A DNA stretch of 64,000 nucleotides from Agromyces marinus (GTDB lineage Bacteria; Actinomycetota; Actinomycetes; Actinomycetales; Microbacteriaceae): assembly GCF_021442325.1 (NCBI RefSeq), contig NZ_CP087879.1:1240001-1304000 (forward strand), written 5' to 3'. The notes below the pieces were generated by a model. That model had not been told where the DNA came from, made no database searches, and worked only from the letters and a program-made list of their open reading frames with translations. Made by a program: the position numbers and the translations under genes. This document shows, piece after piece, positions 53,501 through 63,122 of the stretch (position 1 is its first letter; every line of letters begins with the position of its first letter).

Positions 53501-54402
53501 CGAGCGTGCTCTTCGACGCGCCGGGCCCCGTGGCCCGCCGCAATTCCCTGATCGCGTCCGTCGTCGGCGCTGTCGCGATCCTCGCCGGCATCGCCTGGCT
53601 CTACTTCGTGCTGAACGCACCCCGCGGCGACCTCCCCGGCTACTTCGACCCGAGCCGGTGGGAGCCGTTCACCGAACCCCTGGTCTGGCAGCGCCTCATC
53701 ACGGTCGGCGTGTGGGGCACGTTGAGCGCCGCGCTCACGGCATCCGTCTTCGCGATCGCCCTCGGCATCGTCTTCTCGCTCCTCCGCAGCGCCCAGACCG
53801 CCTGGATCCGCATCCCCACGGCGATCGTGCTCGAGTTCGTGCGCGGCATGCCCGTGCTGCTCATGATGCTGTTCATCCTGCTCGTGCTCAACACGGGCTC
53901 GTTCTGGGCGGTCGTGGCGGCGCTCACGCTGTACAACGGCGCGCTCATCGGCGAGGCGCTGCGCGCCGGGCTCGCAGCGCTGCCGAAGGGGCAACGCGAG
54001 GCGGGCCTCAGCCTCGGCATGCGGCCCATGCAGTCGAAGATGCTCATCGAGTTCCCGCAGGCGTTCCGGCAGATGCTGCCGATCATCATCGCCCAGCTCG
54101 TCGTACTGCTCAAGGACACCTCGCTCGGCTACATCGTCGGGTACGTCGAACTGCTCCGCGTCAGCATGAACCAGCTCGCGAGCTTCTACGGCAACTACTA
54201 CCTGTTCTCGTTCTTCATCGTCGCGCTCGTGCTGTACCTCACGATGAACCTCACCCTGTCGTGGTTCGCGCGGTGGGTCGCACGGCGCACCCAGCGTCGT
54301 ACCGGCATGAAGGCGCCGAACCCCGACGAGGAGAACGAGGAGCTGCTGCGGGCGAAGGCGATCGCGGAGTCGAAGCAGACACCGCAGGGCGGCATCCTGT
54401 AG
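53497..54402 (+). CDS. gluD: Glutamate-type ABC transporter permease 2
   Basis: 301 residues. HisMQ-type permease; EAA loop REAGLSLGMRPMQSKMLIEFPQA. Longer N-terminus with an extra hydrophobic segment (SLIASVVGAVAILAGIAWLY) and a charged C-terminal tail. ATG in the overlap with gluC; an in-frame ATG at 53482 inside gluC is rejected. Confidence 0.9.
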   Translation: MTSVLFDAPGPVARRNSLIASVVGAVAILAGIAWLYFVLNAPRGDLPGYFDPSRWEPFTEPLVWQRLITVGVWGTLSAALTASVFAIALGIVFSLLRSAQTAWIRIPTAIVLEFVRGMPVLLMMLFILLVLNTGSFWAVVAALTLYNGALIGEALRAGLAALPKGQREAGLSLGMRPMQSKMLIEFPQAFRQMLPIIIAQLVVLLKDTSLGYIVGYVELLRVSMNQLASFYGNYYLFSFFIVALVLYLTMNLTLSWFARWVARRTQRRTGMKAPNPDEENEELLRAKAIAESKQTPQGGIL

Positions 54403-54427
54403 GTCGGTGCGCGTCCGGCCGGACGAC

Positions 54428-54433
54428 TAGACT
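54428..54433 (+). promoter_or_regulatory. Putative -10 for leaderless pheS
   Basis: TAGACT, 8 nt before the GTG at 54442; no ribosome site and no leader peptide, so no classical pheST attenuation. Confidence 0.5.
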
Positions 54434-54441
54434 CGACTCTC

Positions 54442-55482
54442 GTGTCCGAGCCCCTCCAGATCACCGAACCGGCCGTCGCCGCCGCGGTCGACGCGGCCCT
54501 CGTCGCGATCGCCTCAGCGAGCGACTCCGCTGCGCTCAAGGCCGTCCGAGCCGAGCACACCGGCGAGAAGTCGACCCTCGCACGACTGAACGCGTCGCTC
54601 CGCGACGTCCCGGGCGACCAGAAGGCCGCCCTCGGCAAGCTCGTGGGCGGTGCCCGCGGCCGGGTGAACCAGGCCTTCTCGGCCCGCGAGGCCGAGATCC
54701 TCGCGGCCGAGGCCGAGGCGCAGCTCGCCGCCGAGGCGGTGGATGTCACGGCGTTGCCGTCGCGGTTCAGCGCCGGGGCGCGGCATCCGCTCGCCCTGCT
54801 CGAAGACCGCGTGTGCGACGTCTTCACCGGCATGGGCTGGGAGATCGCCGAAGGTCCGGAGGTCGAGAGCGAGTGGTTCAACTTCGACGCGCTCAACTTC
54901 GACGCCGACCACCCGGCTCGGGCCATGCAGGACACGTTCTTCGTCGACCCGCCCGAGTCGCACCTCGTCATGCGCACGCACACGAGCCCGGTGCAGATCC
55001 GCTCGCTGCTCGAGCGCGAGGTTCCGGTCTACGTGCTGGCTCCCGGACGCGTCTACCGCACCGACGAGTTCGACGCGACCCACCTGCCGGTGTTCATGCA
55101 GTTCGAGGGCGTCGCGGTCGACAAGGGCCTGACCATGGCCCACCTCCGTGGAACCCTCGACCACTTCGTGAAGTCGATCTTCGGCGAGGAGGCGAAGGTG
55201 CGCCTGCGCCCGAGCTACTTCCCGTTCACCGAACCGTCGGCCGAGCTCGACTTCTGGCATCCGACCTTCAAGGACGGCCCGCGCTGGATCGAGTGGGGCG
55301 GGTGCGGCATGATGCACCCGAACGTGCTCCGCGCGGCCGGCATCGACCCCGAGGTCTACACGGGCTTCGCCTTCGGCATGGGCATCGAGCGAGGGCTCAT
55401 GCTCCGCAACGGCGTCCAGGACATGCGCGACATGGCCGAGGGCGACATCCGCTTCTCACAGCAGTTCGGAATGGTGGTCTGA
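54442..55482 (+). CDS. pheS: Phenylalanine-tRNA ligase, alpha subunit
   Basis: 346 residues. N-terminal coiled coil (ALKAVRAEHTGEKSTLARLN), class II core with HPLALLEDRVCDVF, FNFDALNFDADHPARAMQDT, RTHTSPVQIR, RPSYFPFTEPSAELDF and motif 3 GFAFGMGIERGLML. The Ala/Gly specificity position is in the last region. pheT follows directly. Confidence 0.97.
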   Translation: MSEPLQITEPAVAAAVDAALVAIASASDSAALKAVRAEHTGEKSTLARLNASLRDVPGDQKAALGKLVGGARGRVNQAFSAREAEILAAEAEAQLAAEAVDVTALPSRFSAGARHPLALLEDRVCDVFTGMGWEIAEGPEVESEWFNFDALNFDADHPARAMQDTFFVDPPESHLVMRTHTSPVQIRSLLEREVPVYVLAPGRVYRTDEFDATHLPVFMQFEGVAVDKGLTMAHLRGTLDHFVKSIFGEEAKVRLRPSYFPFTEPSAELDFWHPTFKDGPRWIEWGGCGMMHPNVLRAAGIDPEVYTGFAFGMGIERGLMLRNGVQDMRDMAEGDIRFSQQFGMVV

Positions 55483-58008
55483 ATGCGAGTGCCGCTCAGC
55501 TGGCTCGCCGAATACGTCGACCTCGCGCCGGGGGCCTCCCTCGAGGACGTCCATGCCGCGCTCGTGCGCGTCGGACTCGAAGAGGAGGACGTGCACACGT
55601 TCGACCTCCAGGGGCCGATCGTCGTGGGCGAGGTCCTCGAGTTCGTCGAGGAGCCGCAATCCAACGGCAAGACCATCCGCTGGTGCCAGGTGCGCGTCGC
55701 GCCCGACGGCGAGCAGGCCGCCGATGGCGGGGACGCCGTGCACGGCATCGTGTGCGGGGCGCGCAACTTCTTCGTGGGCGACAAGGTCGTGGTGACCCTT
55801 CCCGGCTCGGTGCTGCCCGGACCGTTCCCCATCGCGGCCCGCAAGACCTACGGGCACGTGTCCGACGGCATGATCGCGTCGGCGCGCGAGCTCGGCCTCG
55901 GCGAGGACCATGACGGCATCCTGCGCCTGTCGACGCTCGGCGTCGACGCGCCGGTCGGCACCGACGCGCTCGAGCTGCTCGGCCTGAACGACGCGGCCGT
56001 CGAGATCAACGTCACGCCCGACCGCGGCTACGCGTTCTCGATCCGCGGCGTGGCCCGTGAGTACGCGCACGCGACGGGCGCCGTCTACCGCGACCCCGCG
56101 GCGCAGCACGAGACGGCGGATGCCGCGGCCGACGCGTTCCCCGTCGAGGTCCGTGACGACGCCCCCATCCGGGGCCGTGTCGGCGCGAGCGTCTTCGCGA
56201 CGCGCATCGTCCGCGGCATCGACGCGACCCGGCCCACGCCGGCGTGGATGGTCGCGCGCCTGAAGCTCGCCGGCATCCGCTCGCTGTCGCTGCCCGTCGA
56301 TATCACGAACTACGTGATGCTCGAACTCGGGCAGCCGATCCACGGCTACGACCTCGACGCGCTGCAGGGCGGCATCGTGGTCCGTCGCGCGGCGGCGGGG
56401 GAGACCCTCGAGACGCTCGACGGCAAGGTCCGCACGCTCCACGCGGAAGACCTGCTGATCACCGACGATCGCGGCCCGATCGGGCTCGCGGGCGTCATGG
56501 GCGGCGCAGAGACCGAGATCGGCGACGAGACCGCCAACGTGCTCATCGAGGCGGCGAACTTCGATCCCGTCTCGATCGCGCGCACCGCTCGGCGGCACAA
56601 GCTTCCCAGCGAGGCGTCCAAGCGCTTCGAGCGGGGCGTCGACCCGGCGATCGCCGGGGCCGCGGCCGCGCGCGTCGCGCAGCTGCTCGTCGACCTCGCG
56701 GGCGGCACGGCGGATGCCGCGGGCGGCCTGCTGCACGACGCGCCGGCGCGCGAGGCGATCCACCTGCCCGACGGGTTCGTCTCGGAGCGGATCGGCGTCG
56801 AGTACACGGCCGACGAGGTCCATGACGCCCTCGCCGAGGTCGGCGGGGTCGTGACGCGGGTCGACGGCGGATTCGACGTCGTGCCGCCGTCGTGGCGGCC
56901 CGACCTGACCGCGAACGTCGATCTCGTCGAGGAGGTCGCGCGCCTGCTCGGGTACGACCGCATCCCGTCGGTGCTCCCCGTCGCCCCGCCGGGGCGCGGC
57001 CTCACTCGAGCGCAGCGGATCCGCCGCGGCGTGGCCGACGCGCTCGCGGCCGCGGGCTCGACCGAGGTGCTCGCGTTCCCGTTCACGACCGACGCCGACA
57101 ACGCCCTGTACGGCTCGGCCGACGGTGCGCCGGTCGCGGGCGTCAGGCTCGCGAACGCGCTCGACGCGTCGGCGCCGTTCCTGCGGCGCTCGCTGCTGCC
57201 CGGGCTGGTCCAGGTCGCCCGGCGCAACCTCTCGCGCGGCTTCACCGACCTCGACGTGTACGAACTCGGGCTCGTGTTCCTGCCCGAGGCCGGCCGCACG
57301 TACGGCACCTCCGAGCTCCCGGTCGGCTGGAAGCGCCCGGCCGCCGAGGTGCTCGACACGCTGAACGAGGGCATTCCGGCGCAGCCGCGCCACGCGGCCG
57401 TGCTGCTCGTGGGCGACCGCGTCGCCAAGCAGCCTGGTGTCGCGGCCGAGGCGGTCGGCATCGCCGACGCGCTCGACGCGGTGCGGCGCATCGCGCGGGC
57501 CGCGGGCGCCGAGGTGGAGTTCGTGCAGGGATCGCACCAGGCGATGCACCCGGGGCGCACCGCCGAGGTCCGCGTCGCCGGGCAGTCCGTCGGGTTCGCG
57601 GGCGAACTGCACCCGAGGCTCACCGCCGACGCCGACCTGCCGCGCGTGGTCGCGGTCGCCGAGGTCGACCTCGACCGGATCATCGAGCTCGCGGACGAGG
57701 TCGTCGAGGCCGCTCCGATCGGCACGCTGCCGGCTGCGACGCAGGACCTCTCGCTCCTGGTCGACGCGGGCGTGCCAGCCGCGGCCGTCGCACAGGCCGT
57801 GCGCGAGGGTGCCGGCGAGTTGCTCGAGCACGTGCGACTCGTCGACGACTACCGCGGTGCGGGCGTTCCCGACGGGGCGAAGAGCCTGACGTTCGCCCTG
57901 CGCTTCCGTGCGTCCGACCGCACCCTGACCGCGGCCGAGGCGAGCGAGGCCAAGCTCGCGGGTGCCGCGCTCGCGGGCGAGCGCACCGGGGCCGTGATCC
58001 GCGACTGA
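55483..58008 (+). CDS. pheT: Phenylalanine-tRNA ligase, beta subunit
   Basis: 841 residues, ATG immediately after the pheS stop. tRNA-binding domain at the N-terminus (GPIVVGEVLEFVEE, GARNFFVGDKVVVTLPG), B3/B4 editing domain (GVMGGAETEIGDET), B5 (RIGVEYTADEVHDALAEVGG), class-II-like core, and the C-terminal anticodon-binding (FDX-ACB) domain ending FRASDRTLTAAEA. Complete. Confidence 0.97.
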   Translation: MRVPLSWLAEYVDLAPGASLEDVHAALVRVGLEEEDVHTFDLQGPIVVGEVLEFVEEPQSNGKTIRWCQVRVAPDGEQAADGGDAVHGIVCGARNFFVGDKVVVTLPGSVLPGPFPIAARKTYGHVSDGMIASARELGLGEDHDGILRLSTLGVDAPVGTDALELLGLNDAAVEINVTPDRGYAFSIRGVAREYAHATGAVYRDPAAQHETADAAADAFPVEVRDDAPIRGRVGASVFATRIVRGIDATRPTPAWMVARLKLAGIRSLSLPVDITNYVMLELGQPIHGYDLDALQGGIVVRRAAAGETLETLDGKVRTLHAEDLLITDDRGPIGLAGVMGGAETEIGDETANVLIEAANFDPVSIARTARRHKLPSEASKRFERGVDPAIAGAAAARVAQLLVDLAGGTADAAGGLLHDAPAREAIHLPDGFVSERIGVEYTADEVHDALAEVGGVVTRVDGGFDVVPPSWRPDLTANVDLVEEVARLLGYDRIPSVLPVAPPGRGLTRAQRIRRGVADALAAAGSTEVLAFPFTTDADNALYGSADGAPVAGVRLANALDASAPFLRRSLLPGLVQVARRNLSRGFTDLDVYELGLVFLPEAGRTYGTSELPVGWKRPAAEVLDTLNEGIPAQPRHAAVLLVGDRVAKQPGVAAEAVGIADALDAVRRIARAAGAEVEFVQGSHQAMHPGRTAEVRVAGQSVGFAGELHPRLTADADLPRVVAVAEVDLDRIIELADEVVEAAPIGTLPAATQDLSLLVDAGVPAAAVAQAVREGAGELLEHVRLVDDYRGAGVPDGAKSLTFALRFRASDRTLTAAEASEAKLAGAALAGERTGAVIRD

Positions 58009-58064
58009 CCCGACACGCGGCGGGGCCGGCCGGCGAAGACCTCGCAGACGGGCCCCGACGGCGG

Positions 58065-58070
58065 TACCGT
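58065..58070 (+). promoter_or_regulatory. Putative -10 for the leaderless gene at 58077
   Basis: TACCGT, 6 nt before the ATG. Confidence 0.4.
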
Positions 58071-58076
58071 GTCGGC

Positions 58077-58490
58077 ATGGCCGAAGCGAAGACCGTGCCG
58101 ACCGGGGCGAGCGTGTCGGAGTTCCTCGATCGCGTCGAGCCCGCAGGGCGACGCGCCGACGGGTTCGAGTTGCGCGAGCTGTTCGACCGCGTGACGGACA
58201 CCGACGCGGTGATGTGGGGGCCGTCGATCGTCGGCTACGGTCTGCACCACTACCGGTACGAGTCCGGCCGCGAGGGCGACTCGATGGTCGTCGGCTTCTC
58301 GCCTCGGAAGGCGTCGGTCTCGCTCTACGGGCTGCAGACCCCGGGCGCCGAGGAGCTCATCGACCGGCTCGGCAAGGTCAAGGTCGGGGCCGGATGCCTC
58401 TGGGTCGGCCGGCTCGAAACCATCGACCGTGCGGTGCTCGAGTCGCTGGTCGACCGGGCCTGGGTGCGCACGCGCGGCGACGACGTCTGA
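58077..58490 (+). CDS. DUF1801-domain protein
   Basis: 137 residues. Pattern of the DUF1801 (YdhG-like) family: VSEFLDRVEPAGRRADGFEL, MWGPSIVGYGLHHYRYESGREGD, VVGFSPRKASVSLYGL, GCLWVGRLETID. Small soluble proteins of unknown role, sometimes iron-binding-frataxin-like in fold. Monocistronic with its own leaderless promoter. Confidence 0.85.
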   Translation: MAEAKTVPTGASVSEFLDRVEPAGRRADGFELRELFDRVTDTDAVMWGPSIVGYGLHHYRYESGREGDSMVVGFSPRKASVSLYGLQTPGAEELIDRLGKVKVGAGCLWVGRLETIDRAVLESLVDRAWVRTRGDDV

Positions 58491-58552
58491 GCCGAGTCGT
58501 CCGTCGGCGGTCGGGACGCCTGCCCGGTTTGCCGTTCCTCGCGAGTGCCCGC

Positions 58553-58558
58553 TAGTCT
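58553..58558 (+). promoter_or_regulatory. Putative -10 for the argC leader ORF
   Basis: TAGTCT, 7 nt before the ATG at 58566, the same spacing as the proven-gene examples in this window. Confidence 0.45.
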
Positions 58559-58565
58559 CGCTGGC

Positions 58566-58673
58566 ATGTCCACCTCGCGCCCCGCCGTCGACGCACCCGT
58601 CGCGCGCGCCGCGGCGCTGCGTGGCCGACGTCGTGTCGGGCGCCGAATCGAGGCGACCCCCGCGACGGCCTGA
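58566..58673 (+). CDS. Putative Arg-rich leader peptide upstream of argC
   Basis: 35-residue ORF starting [18 protein letters not shown] and containing RGRRRVGRR, six Arg codons in nine, eight in total. It has a leaderless-type promoter and ends 65 nt before argC. Arg codons clustered just upstream of an arginine biosynthetic operon are what an attenuation peptide would show. Against this, random frames in DNA this GC-rich are also Arg-rich, and no clear terminator/antiterminator pair was found. TCCACCT at 58569-58575 is complementary to the argC ribosome site. Confidence 0.4.
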   Translation: MSTSRPAVDAPVARAAALRGRRRVGRRIEATPATA

Positions 58674-58725
58674 GTCCGCCGTCCCGGGCGTCGCCGGAGC
58701 CGCAGCCCCCCGACCGATCAGCCCT

Positions 58726-58734
58726 TAAGGTGGA
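58726..58734 (+). promoter_or_regulatory. argC ribosome site and/or -10 element
   Basis: TAAGGTGGA can be read as a -10 (TAAGGT, 7 nt before the ATG at 58739) for a leaderless argC, or as a Shine-Dalgarno (AAGGTGG, 5 nt before the ATG) on a longer transcript from 58553. The sequence does not decide. Confidence 0.5.
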
Positions 58735-58738
58735 TCCC

Positions 58739-59782
58739 ATGACGTTTACCGTCGCCGTCTCCGGCGCGTCCGGGTATGCGGGCGGCGAGTTGCTGCGCCT
58801 GCTCGCCGACCATCCCGATCTCGAGGTGCGCACGGTGACCGCGCACTCCAACGCGGGGCAACCGCTCACCGCGGTGCAACCGCATCTGCGCAGCTACACG
58901 CACCTCACCCTGAAGGAGACCACGGCTGAGACGCTCGCCGGCCACGACGTGGTCTTCCTCGCGCTGCCGCACGGCGCCTCCGGCGCGATCGCGGCGGAGC
59001 TGCCCGACGACACGCTCGTGATCGACTGCGGCGCCGACCACCGGTTGGAGGATGCGGGCGACTGGTCCGCGTTCTACGGCGGCGACTTCCACGGCGCCTG
59101 GGAGTACGGCGTCCCCGAGCTGCCGCGGCTCTCGGGCACGCAGCGCACCCGGCTCGCGGGAACGCGCCGCATCGCGGCGCCCGGCTGCAACGCCTCGACC
59201 GTCGCGATCTCGCTCGCCCCCGGCATCCGCGCGGGCGTCATCGAAGACGCCGACCTCGTCTCGGTCCTCGCGGTCGGACCGTCGGGTGCGGGCCGGGCAC
59301 TGAAGGCCCACCTGCTCGGTTCCGAGATCCTGGGCTCGGCGAGCCCATATGCCGTCGGGGGCACGCACCGCCACATCCCCGAGATCCAGCAGGCGCTGCG
59401 CTGGGCCGGGGCCGCGGCGCCGACCATCTCGTTCACGCCGACGATCGTGCCCATGGCCCGCGGCATCCTCGCGACCTCGACCGCGAGGGTCGTACCCGGA
59501 ACGAGCGCACGCGACGTGCGCGCCGCCTGGGAGGACGCGTACGCGAGCGAGCGCTTCGTGCAGCTCCTGCCGGAGGGGCAGTTCCCGCGGACGGCCGACG
59601 TTCTCGGCGCCAACACCGCGCTCCTCGGCCTCGCCGTCGACGAGGCGGCCGGCCGGGTCGTCGTGGTCGCTGCCGTCGACAACCTCGTCAAGGGCACCGC
59701 GGGCGCCGCGATCCAGTCGACGAACATCGCACTCGGCCTCGCCGAGGCGACCGGCCTTCCCGTGAACGGAGTCGCACCGTGA
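58739..59782 (+). CDS. argC: N-acetyl-gamma-glutamyl-phosphate reductase
   Basis: 347 residues. Third enzyme of arginine synthesis, NADPH-dependent. Rossmann motif [16 protein letters not shown], active-site Cys in [26 protein letters not shown], and [17 protein letters not shown] at 58739 is chosen over the GTG at 58730, which lies inside the AAGGTGG/TAAGGT element. Heads the argCJBDF operon, each next gene overlapping or within 40 nt. Confidence 0.95.
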   Translation: MTFTVAVSGASGYAGGELLRLLADHPDLEVRTVTAHSNAGQPLTAVQPHLRSYTHLTLKETTAETLAGHDVVFLALPHGASGAIAAELPDDTLVIDCGADHRLEDAGDWSAFYGGDFHGAWEYGVPELPRLSGTQRTRLAGTRRIAAPGCNASTVAISLAPGIRAGVIEDADLVSVLAVGPSGAGRALKAHLLGSEILGSASPYAVGGTHRHIPEIQQALRWAGAAAPTISFTPTIVPMARGILATSTARVVPGTSARDVRAAWEDAYASERFVQLLPEGQFPRTADVLGANTALLGLAVDEAAGRVVVVAAVDNLVKGTAGAAIQSTNIALGLAEATGLPVNGVAP

Positions 59783-60936
59783 CCGTCACCGCACCCGGCG
59801 GGTTCGACGCCGCCGGCATCGCCGCCGGCATCAAGCGCTCCGGCGCGCTCGACCTCGCGGTCGTGGTCAACCGCGGCCCGCTCGCGAACGCCGCGGCGGT
59901 CTTCACCACGAACCGCGCCAAGGCCAACCCGATCCTCTGGTCCGAGCAGGTCGTCCAGGACGGCACGGTCTCGGCGATCGTGCTGAACTCGGGCGGCGCG
60001 AACTGCTTCACGGGCCCCGAGGGGTTCCAGGTCACCCACCGGACGGCTGAGGCAGCGGCATCCGCTCTCGGCATCTCGGCCGGCGACGTGCTCGTCTGCT
60101 CGACCGGGCTCATCGGCGAGCAGCTCGACGGCGAGGTGCTCGAGGAGGGCGTGCTGTCGGCCGTGAACCGGCTCGCCGCGGACGCCACGGCCGGTGCCGA
60201 TGCGGCCCGCGCCATCATGACGACCGACTCGCGACCCAAGACCGTCGAGGTCGTCGTCGACGGCTGGCGCATCGGCGGCATGGCCAAGGGCGCGGGCATG
60301 CTCGCCCCGGGACTGGCGACGATGCTCGTGGTGCTCACGACCGACGCGGTCGTCGACGCCGCCGGGCTCGATGCCGCACTGCGGAGCGCGACGCGCGTCA
60401 GCTTCGACCGGCTCGACTCCGACGGGTGCATGTCGACCAACGACCAGGTGACCCTCATGGCGTCGGGGGCGTCGGGCGTCGAGCCCGACCCCGAGACGTT
60501 CGCCGACGCGCTCGCGACCGCGTGCCGCGACCTCGCGTTGCAGCTGCAGGGCGACGCCGAGGGCGCGAGCCATGACATCGCGATCGAGGTGCGGGGCGCG
60601 GCGAGCGAGGACGACGCGGTCGAGGTGGGCCGCTCAGTGGCCCGCAACAACCTCTTCAAGGCGGCCATCTACGGCAACGACCCGAACTGGGGCCGCGTCC
60701 TCGCCGCGATCGGCACGACGCAGGCACCGTTCGACCCGTACCTCGTCGACGTCACGATGAACGGCGTCCGGGTCTGCCATGCGGGCCGACCCGATCGCCC
60801 GCGCGAGGACGTGGACCTCACGCCGCGCGCGACGCACGTCGTCGTCGAACTGCATGCGGGCGAGGCATCCGCGACGATCTGGACCAACGACCTCACGCAC
60901 GAGTACGTGCACGAGAACAGCGCGTACTCGAGCTGA
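59779..60936 (+). CDS. argJ: Glutamate N-acetyltransferase / amino-acid acetyltransferase
   Basis: 385 residues. Recycles the acetyl group from acetylornithine to glutamate. The precursor self-cleaves before a Thr: the site is in [15 protein letters not shown] (Ala-Thr). [14 protein letters not shown] and [14 protein letters not shown] are further signatures, and the protein ends [13 protein letters not shown] start in the overlap with argC. Whether it is bifunctional (also making N-acetylglutamate from acetyl-CoA) cannot be told. Confidence 0.96.
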   Translation: MTVTAPGGFDAAGIAAGIKRSGALDLAVVVNRGPLANAAAVFTTNRAKANPILWSEQVVQDGTVSAIVLNSGGANCFTGPEGFQVTHRTAEAAASALGISAGDVLVCSTGLIGEQLDGEVLEEGVLSAVNRLAADATAGADAARAIMTTDSRPKTVEVVVDGWRIGGMAKGAGMLAPGLATMLVVLTTDAVVDAAGLDAALRSATRVSFDRLDSDGCMSTNDQVTLMASGASGVEPDPETFADALATACRDLALQLQGDAEGASHDIAIEVRGAASEDDAVEVGRSVARNNLFKAAIYGNDPNWGRVLAAIGTTQAPFDPYLVDVTMNGVRVCHAGRPDRPREDVDLTPRATHVVVELHAGEASATIWTNDLTHEYVHENSAYSS

Positions 60937-60937
60937 C

Positions 60938-61894
60938 ATGGACGAGGAGCAGATGACGCCCGAAGACGCCCGAGCGGATGCCGCCGACGCGACCCGCAAG
61001 GCCGGAACCCTGATCGAGGCGCTGCCCTGGCTCAAGCGCTTCCACGGCGAGACGATCGTCGTGAAGTTCGGCGGCAACGCGATGGTCAGCCCCGAACTGC
61101 AGCGCGCGTTCGCCGAGGACATGGTCTACCTCCGCTATGCGGGCATCCGGCCGGTCGTCGTGCACGGCGGCGGCCCGCAGATCTCGGCGATGCTCGACCG
61201 GCTCGGCATCGCGAGCGAGTTCCGCGGCGGCTACCGGGTCACGACCCCCGAGACGATGGACGTCGTGCGGATGGTGCTCTCCGGGCAGGTCACCCGCGAG
61301 CTCGTGAGCCTCATCAACGAGCACGGCCCGCTCGCGTCTGGCGTGTCCGGTGAGGATGCCGGGCTGTTCACCGGGCGTCGTCGCGGCGCGCTCGTCGACG
61401 GCGTCGAGGTCGACCTCGGCCAGGTCGGCGACGTCGTCGCGGTCGACCCGACCGCGGTCGTCGCGCACCTCGAGGCGGGACGCATCCCGGTCGTGTCCTC
61501 GATCGCGCCGGACCTCGATCAGCCCGGCCAGTCCCTCAACGTCAACGCCGACTCGGCGGCGGCCTCGCTCGCCGTCGCGCTCGGCGCGGCGAAGCTCGTG
61601 ATCCTCACCGACGTGGCCGGCCTCTACCGCGACTGGCCGAACCGCGACTCGCTCGTGTCGATGATCGACGTGCCCGAACTGCAGTCGCTGCTGCCCTCGC
61701 TCGAATCCGGGATGATCCCGAAGATGACGGCGTGCCTCGACGCCGTCGCAGGCGGCGTGCCGAAGGCGGCGATCATCGACGGCCGTCTGCCGCACTCGAT
61801 CCTGCTGGAGATCTTCACGCAGCAGGGCATCGGCACCGAGGTCGTCCCCGCTCCGGCGATGACGGCGACGGATGCCGCGGGGGAGCGCTCGTGA
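60938..61894 (+). CDS. argB: Acetylglutamate kinase
   Basis: 318 residues with an approximately 25-residue N-terminal extension, the type found in arginine-sensitive hexameric enzymes. [25 protein letters not shown], and [17 protein letters not shown]-type segment (read as [17 protein letters not shown]), then [13 protein letters not shown]. Phosphorylates N-acetylglutamate. ATG at 60938, 1 nt after the argJ stop; an alternative ATG at 60953 is possible. Confidence 0.95.
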   Translation: MDEEQMTPEDARADAADATRKAGTLIEALPWLKRFHGETIVVKFGGNAMVSPELQRAFAEDMVYLRYAGIRPVVVHGGGPQISAMLDRLGIASEFRGGYRVTTPETMDVVRMVLSGQVTRELVSLINEHGPLASGVSGEDAGLFTGRRRGALVDGVEVDLGQVGDVVAVDPTAVVAHLEAGRIPVVSSIAPDLDQPGQSLNVNADSAAASLAVALGAAKLVILTDVAGLYRDWPNRDSLVSMIDVPELQSLLPSLESGMIPKMTACLDAVAGGVPKAAIIDGRLPHSILLEIFTQQGIGTEVVPAPAMTATDAAGERS

Positions 61895-63087
61895 GCGGTG
61901 TCGACTGGCGCGAGCACTACTCGCGCCGCATGATGCGCACGCTCGGGATGCCGCTCGCGAAGCTGGAGCGCGGCGAGGGCGCCTGGGTCTTCGACGACGA
62001 GGGCACCCGCTACCTCGACTTCCTCGCGGGGATCGCGGTGAACTCGCTCGGCCACGCCCACCCCGTCTTCGTCGACGCCGTGTCGACGCAGGCGGCGAGG
62101 CTCGCGCACGTGTCGAACTACTTCGCGACCCAGCCCGCGCTCGATCTCGCCGACCGGCTGACCCGGCTCGCGGGTGCGGGCGAGCGGGGCCGCGTCTGGT
62201 TCGGCAACTCGGGCGCGGAGGCGAACGAGGCGGCGTTCAAGCTCGCACGGCTGAACAACTCCGGCGGGGCCCGGACCCGCGTGCTCGCACTCGTCGACGC
62301 GTTCCACGGGCGCACGATGGGCTCGCTCGCGCTGACCGGCAAGCCAGCGATGCGCGATGCGTTCGAGCCGTTGCCGGGCGGCGTCACGCACCTGCCCTCG
62401 ACGATCGAGGCGCTCGAGGGCGCGCTCGACGACTCGGTCGCCGCCCTCGTCCTCGAACCCGTCAAGGGCGAGGCGGGTGTACTCGAACTGCCCGACGGCT
62501 ACCTCCAGGCGGCCCGCGAGCTCACGCGACGACACGGCGCGCTGCTCATCATCGACGAGGTGCAGACCGGGGCCGGTCGCACGGGCGAGTGGTTCGCCTT
62601 CCAGCACGCCGGCATCGTGCCCGACGCGATCACGGTCGCCAAGGGCATCGGCGGCGGCATCCCGATCGGCGGCCTGATCACGTTCGACGGCGCATCCGAG
62701 CTGTACGCCAAGGGCCAGCACGGCTCGACCTTCGGCGGCAATCCGCTGGCGACCGCGGTCGCCGACGCCGTGCTCGCCGAGATCGAGCGCGCCGACCTCG
62801 TCGGCAACGCCGAGCGCCGCGGTGCCGAGCTCCGCGATCGCATCGACCGGATCGGGTCGCCGCTCGTCGCCGGCACGCGCGGACTGGGCCTGCTCGCGGG
62901 CGTCGCGCTCACCGAGCCCGTTGCGGCGCAGGTGTCGGCGGCCGCGCTCGAGGCCGGCCTCATCGTCAACGCCGCGAACGACTCCACGATCCGGCTCGCG
63001 CCGCCGCTCATCATCGGCGACACCGAACTCGACGTGTTCGAGGAGCGCTTCGCCGGCGCCCTCGCAACCGTCGCCGCGTCCCTCTGA
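61891..63087 (+). CDS. argD: Acetylornithine aminotransferase
   Basis: 398 residues. Class III PLP transaminase: [70 protein letters not shown], and the PLP-lysine in [18 protein letters not shown] start in the overlap with argB. Confidence 0.96.
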   Translation: MSGVDWREHYSRRMMRTLGMPLAKLERGEGAWVFDDEGTRYLDFLAGIAVNSLGHAHPVFVDAVSTQAARLAHVSNYFATQPALDLADRLTRLAGAGERGRVWFGNSGAEANEAAFKLARLNNSGGARTRVLALVDAFHGRTMGSLALTGKPAMRDAFEPLPGGVTHLPSTIEALEGALDDSVAALVLEPVKGEAGVLELPDGYLQAARELTRRHGALLIIDEVQTGAGRTGEWFAFQHAGIVPDAITVAKGIGGGIPIGGLITFDGASELYAKGQHGSTFGGNPLATAVADAVLAEIERADLVGNAERRGAELRDRIDRIGSPLVAGTRGLGLLAGVALTEPVAAQVSAAALEAGLIVNAANDSTIRLAPPLIIGDTELDVFEERFAGALATVAASL

Positions 63088-63122
63088 CCACCCCGTCCGC
63101 CGAAGCGCAGAACGGAGCACCC

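Noticed and set aside
58021-58057. Terminator stem after pheT (cggggcc / ggccccg)
   Set aside because: 7-bp stem with a loop over 20 nt; too weak to report as a feature.
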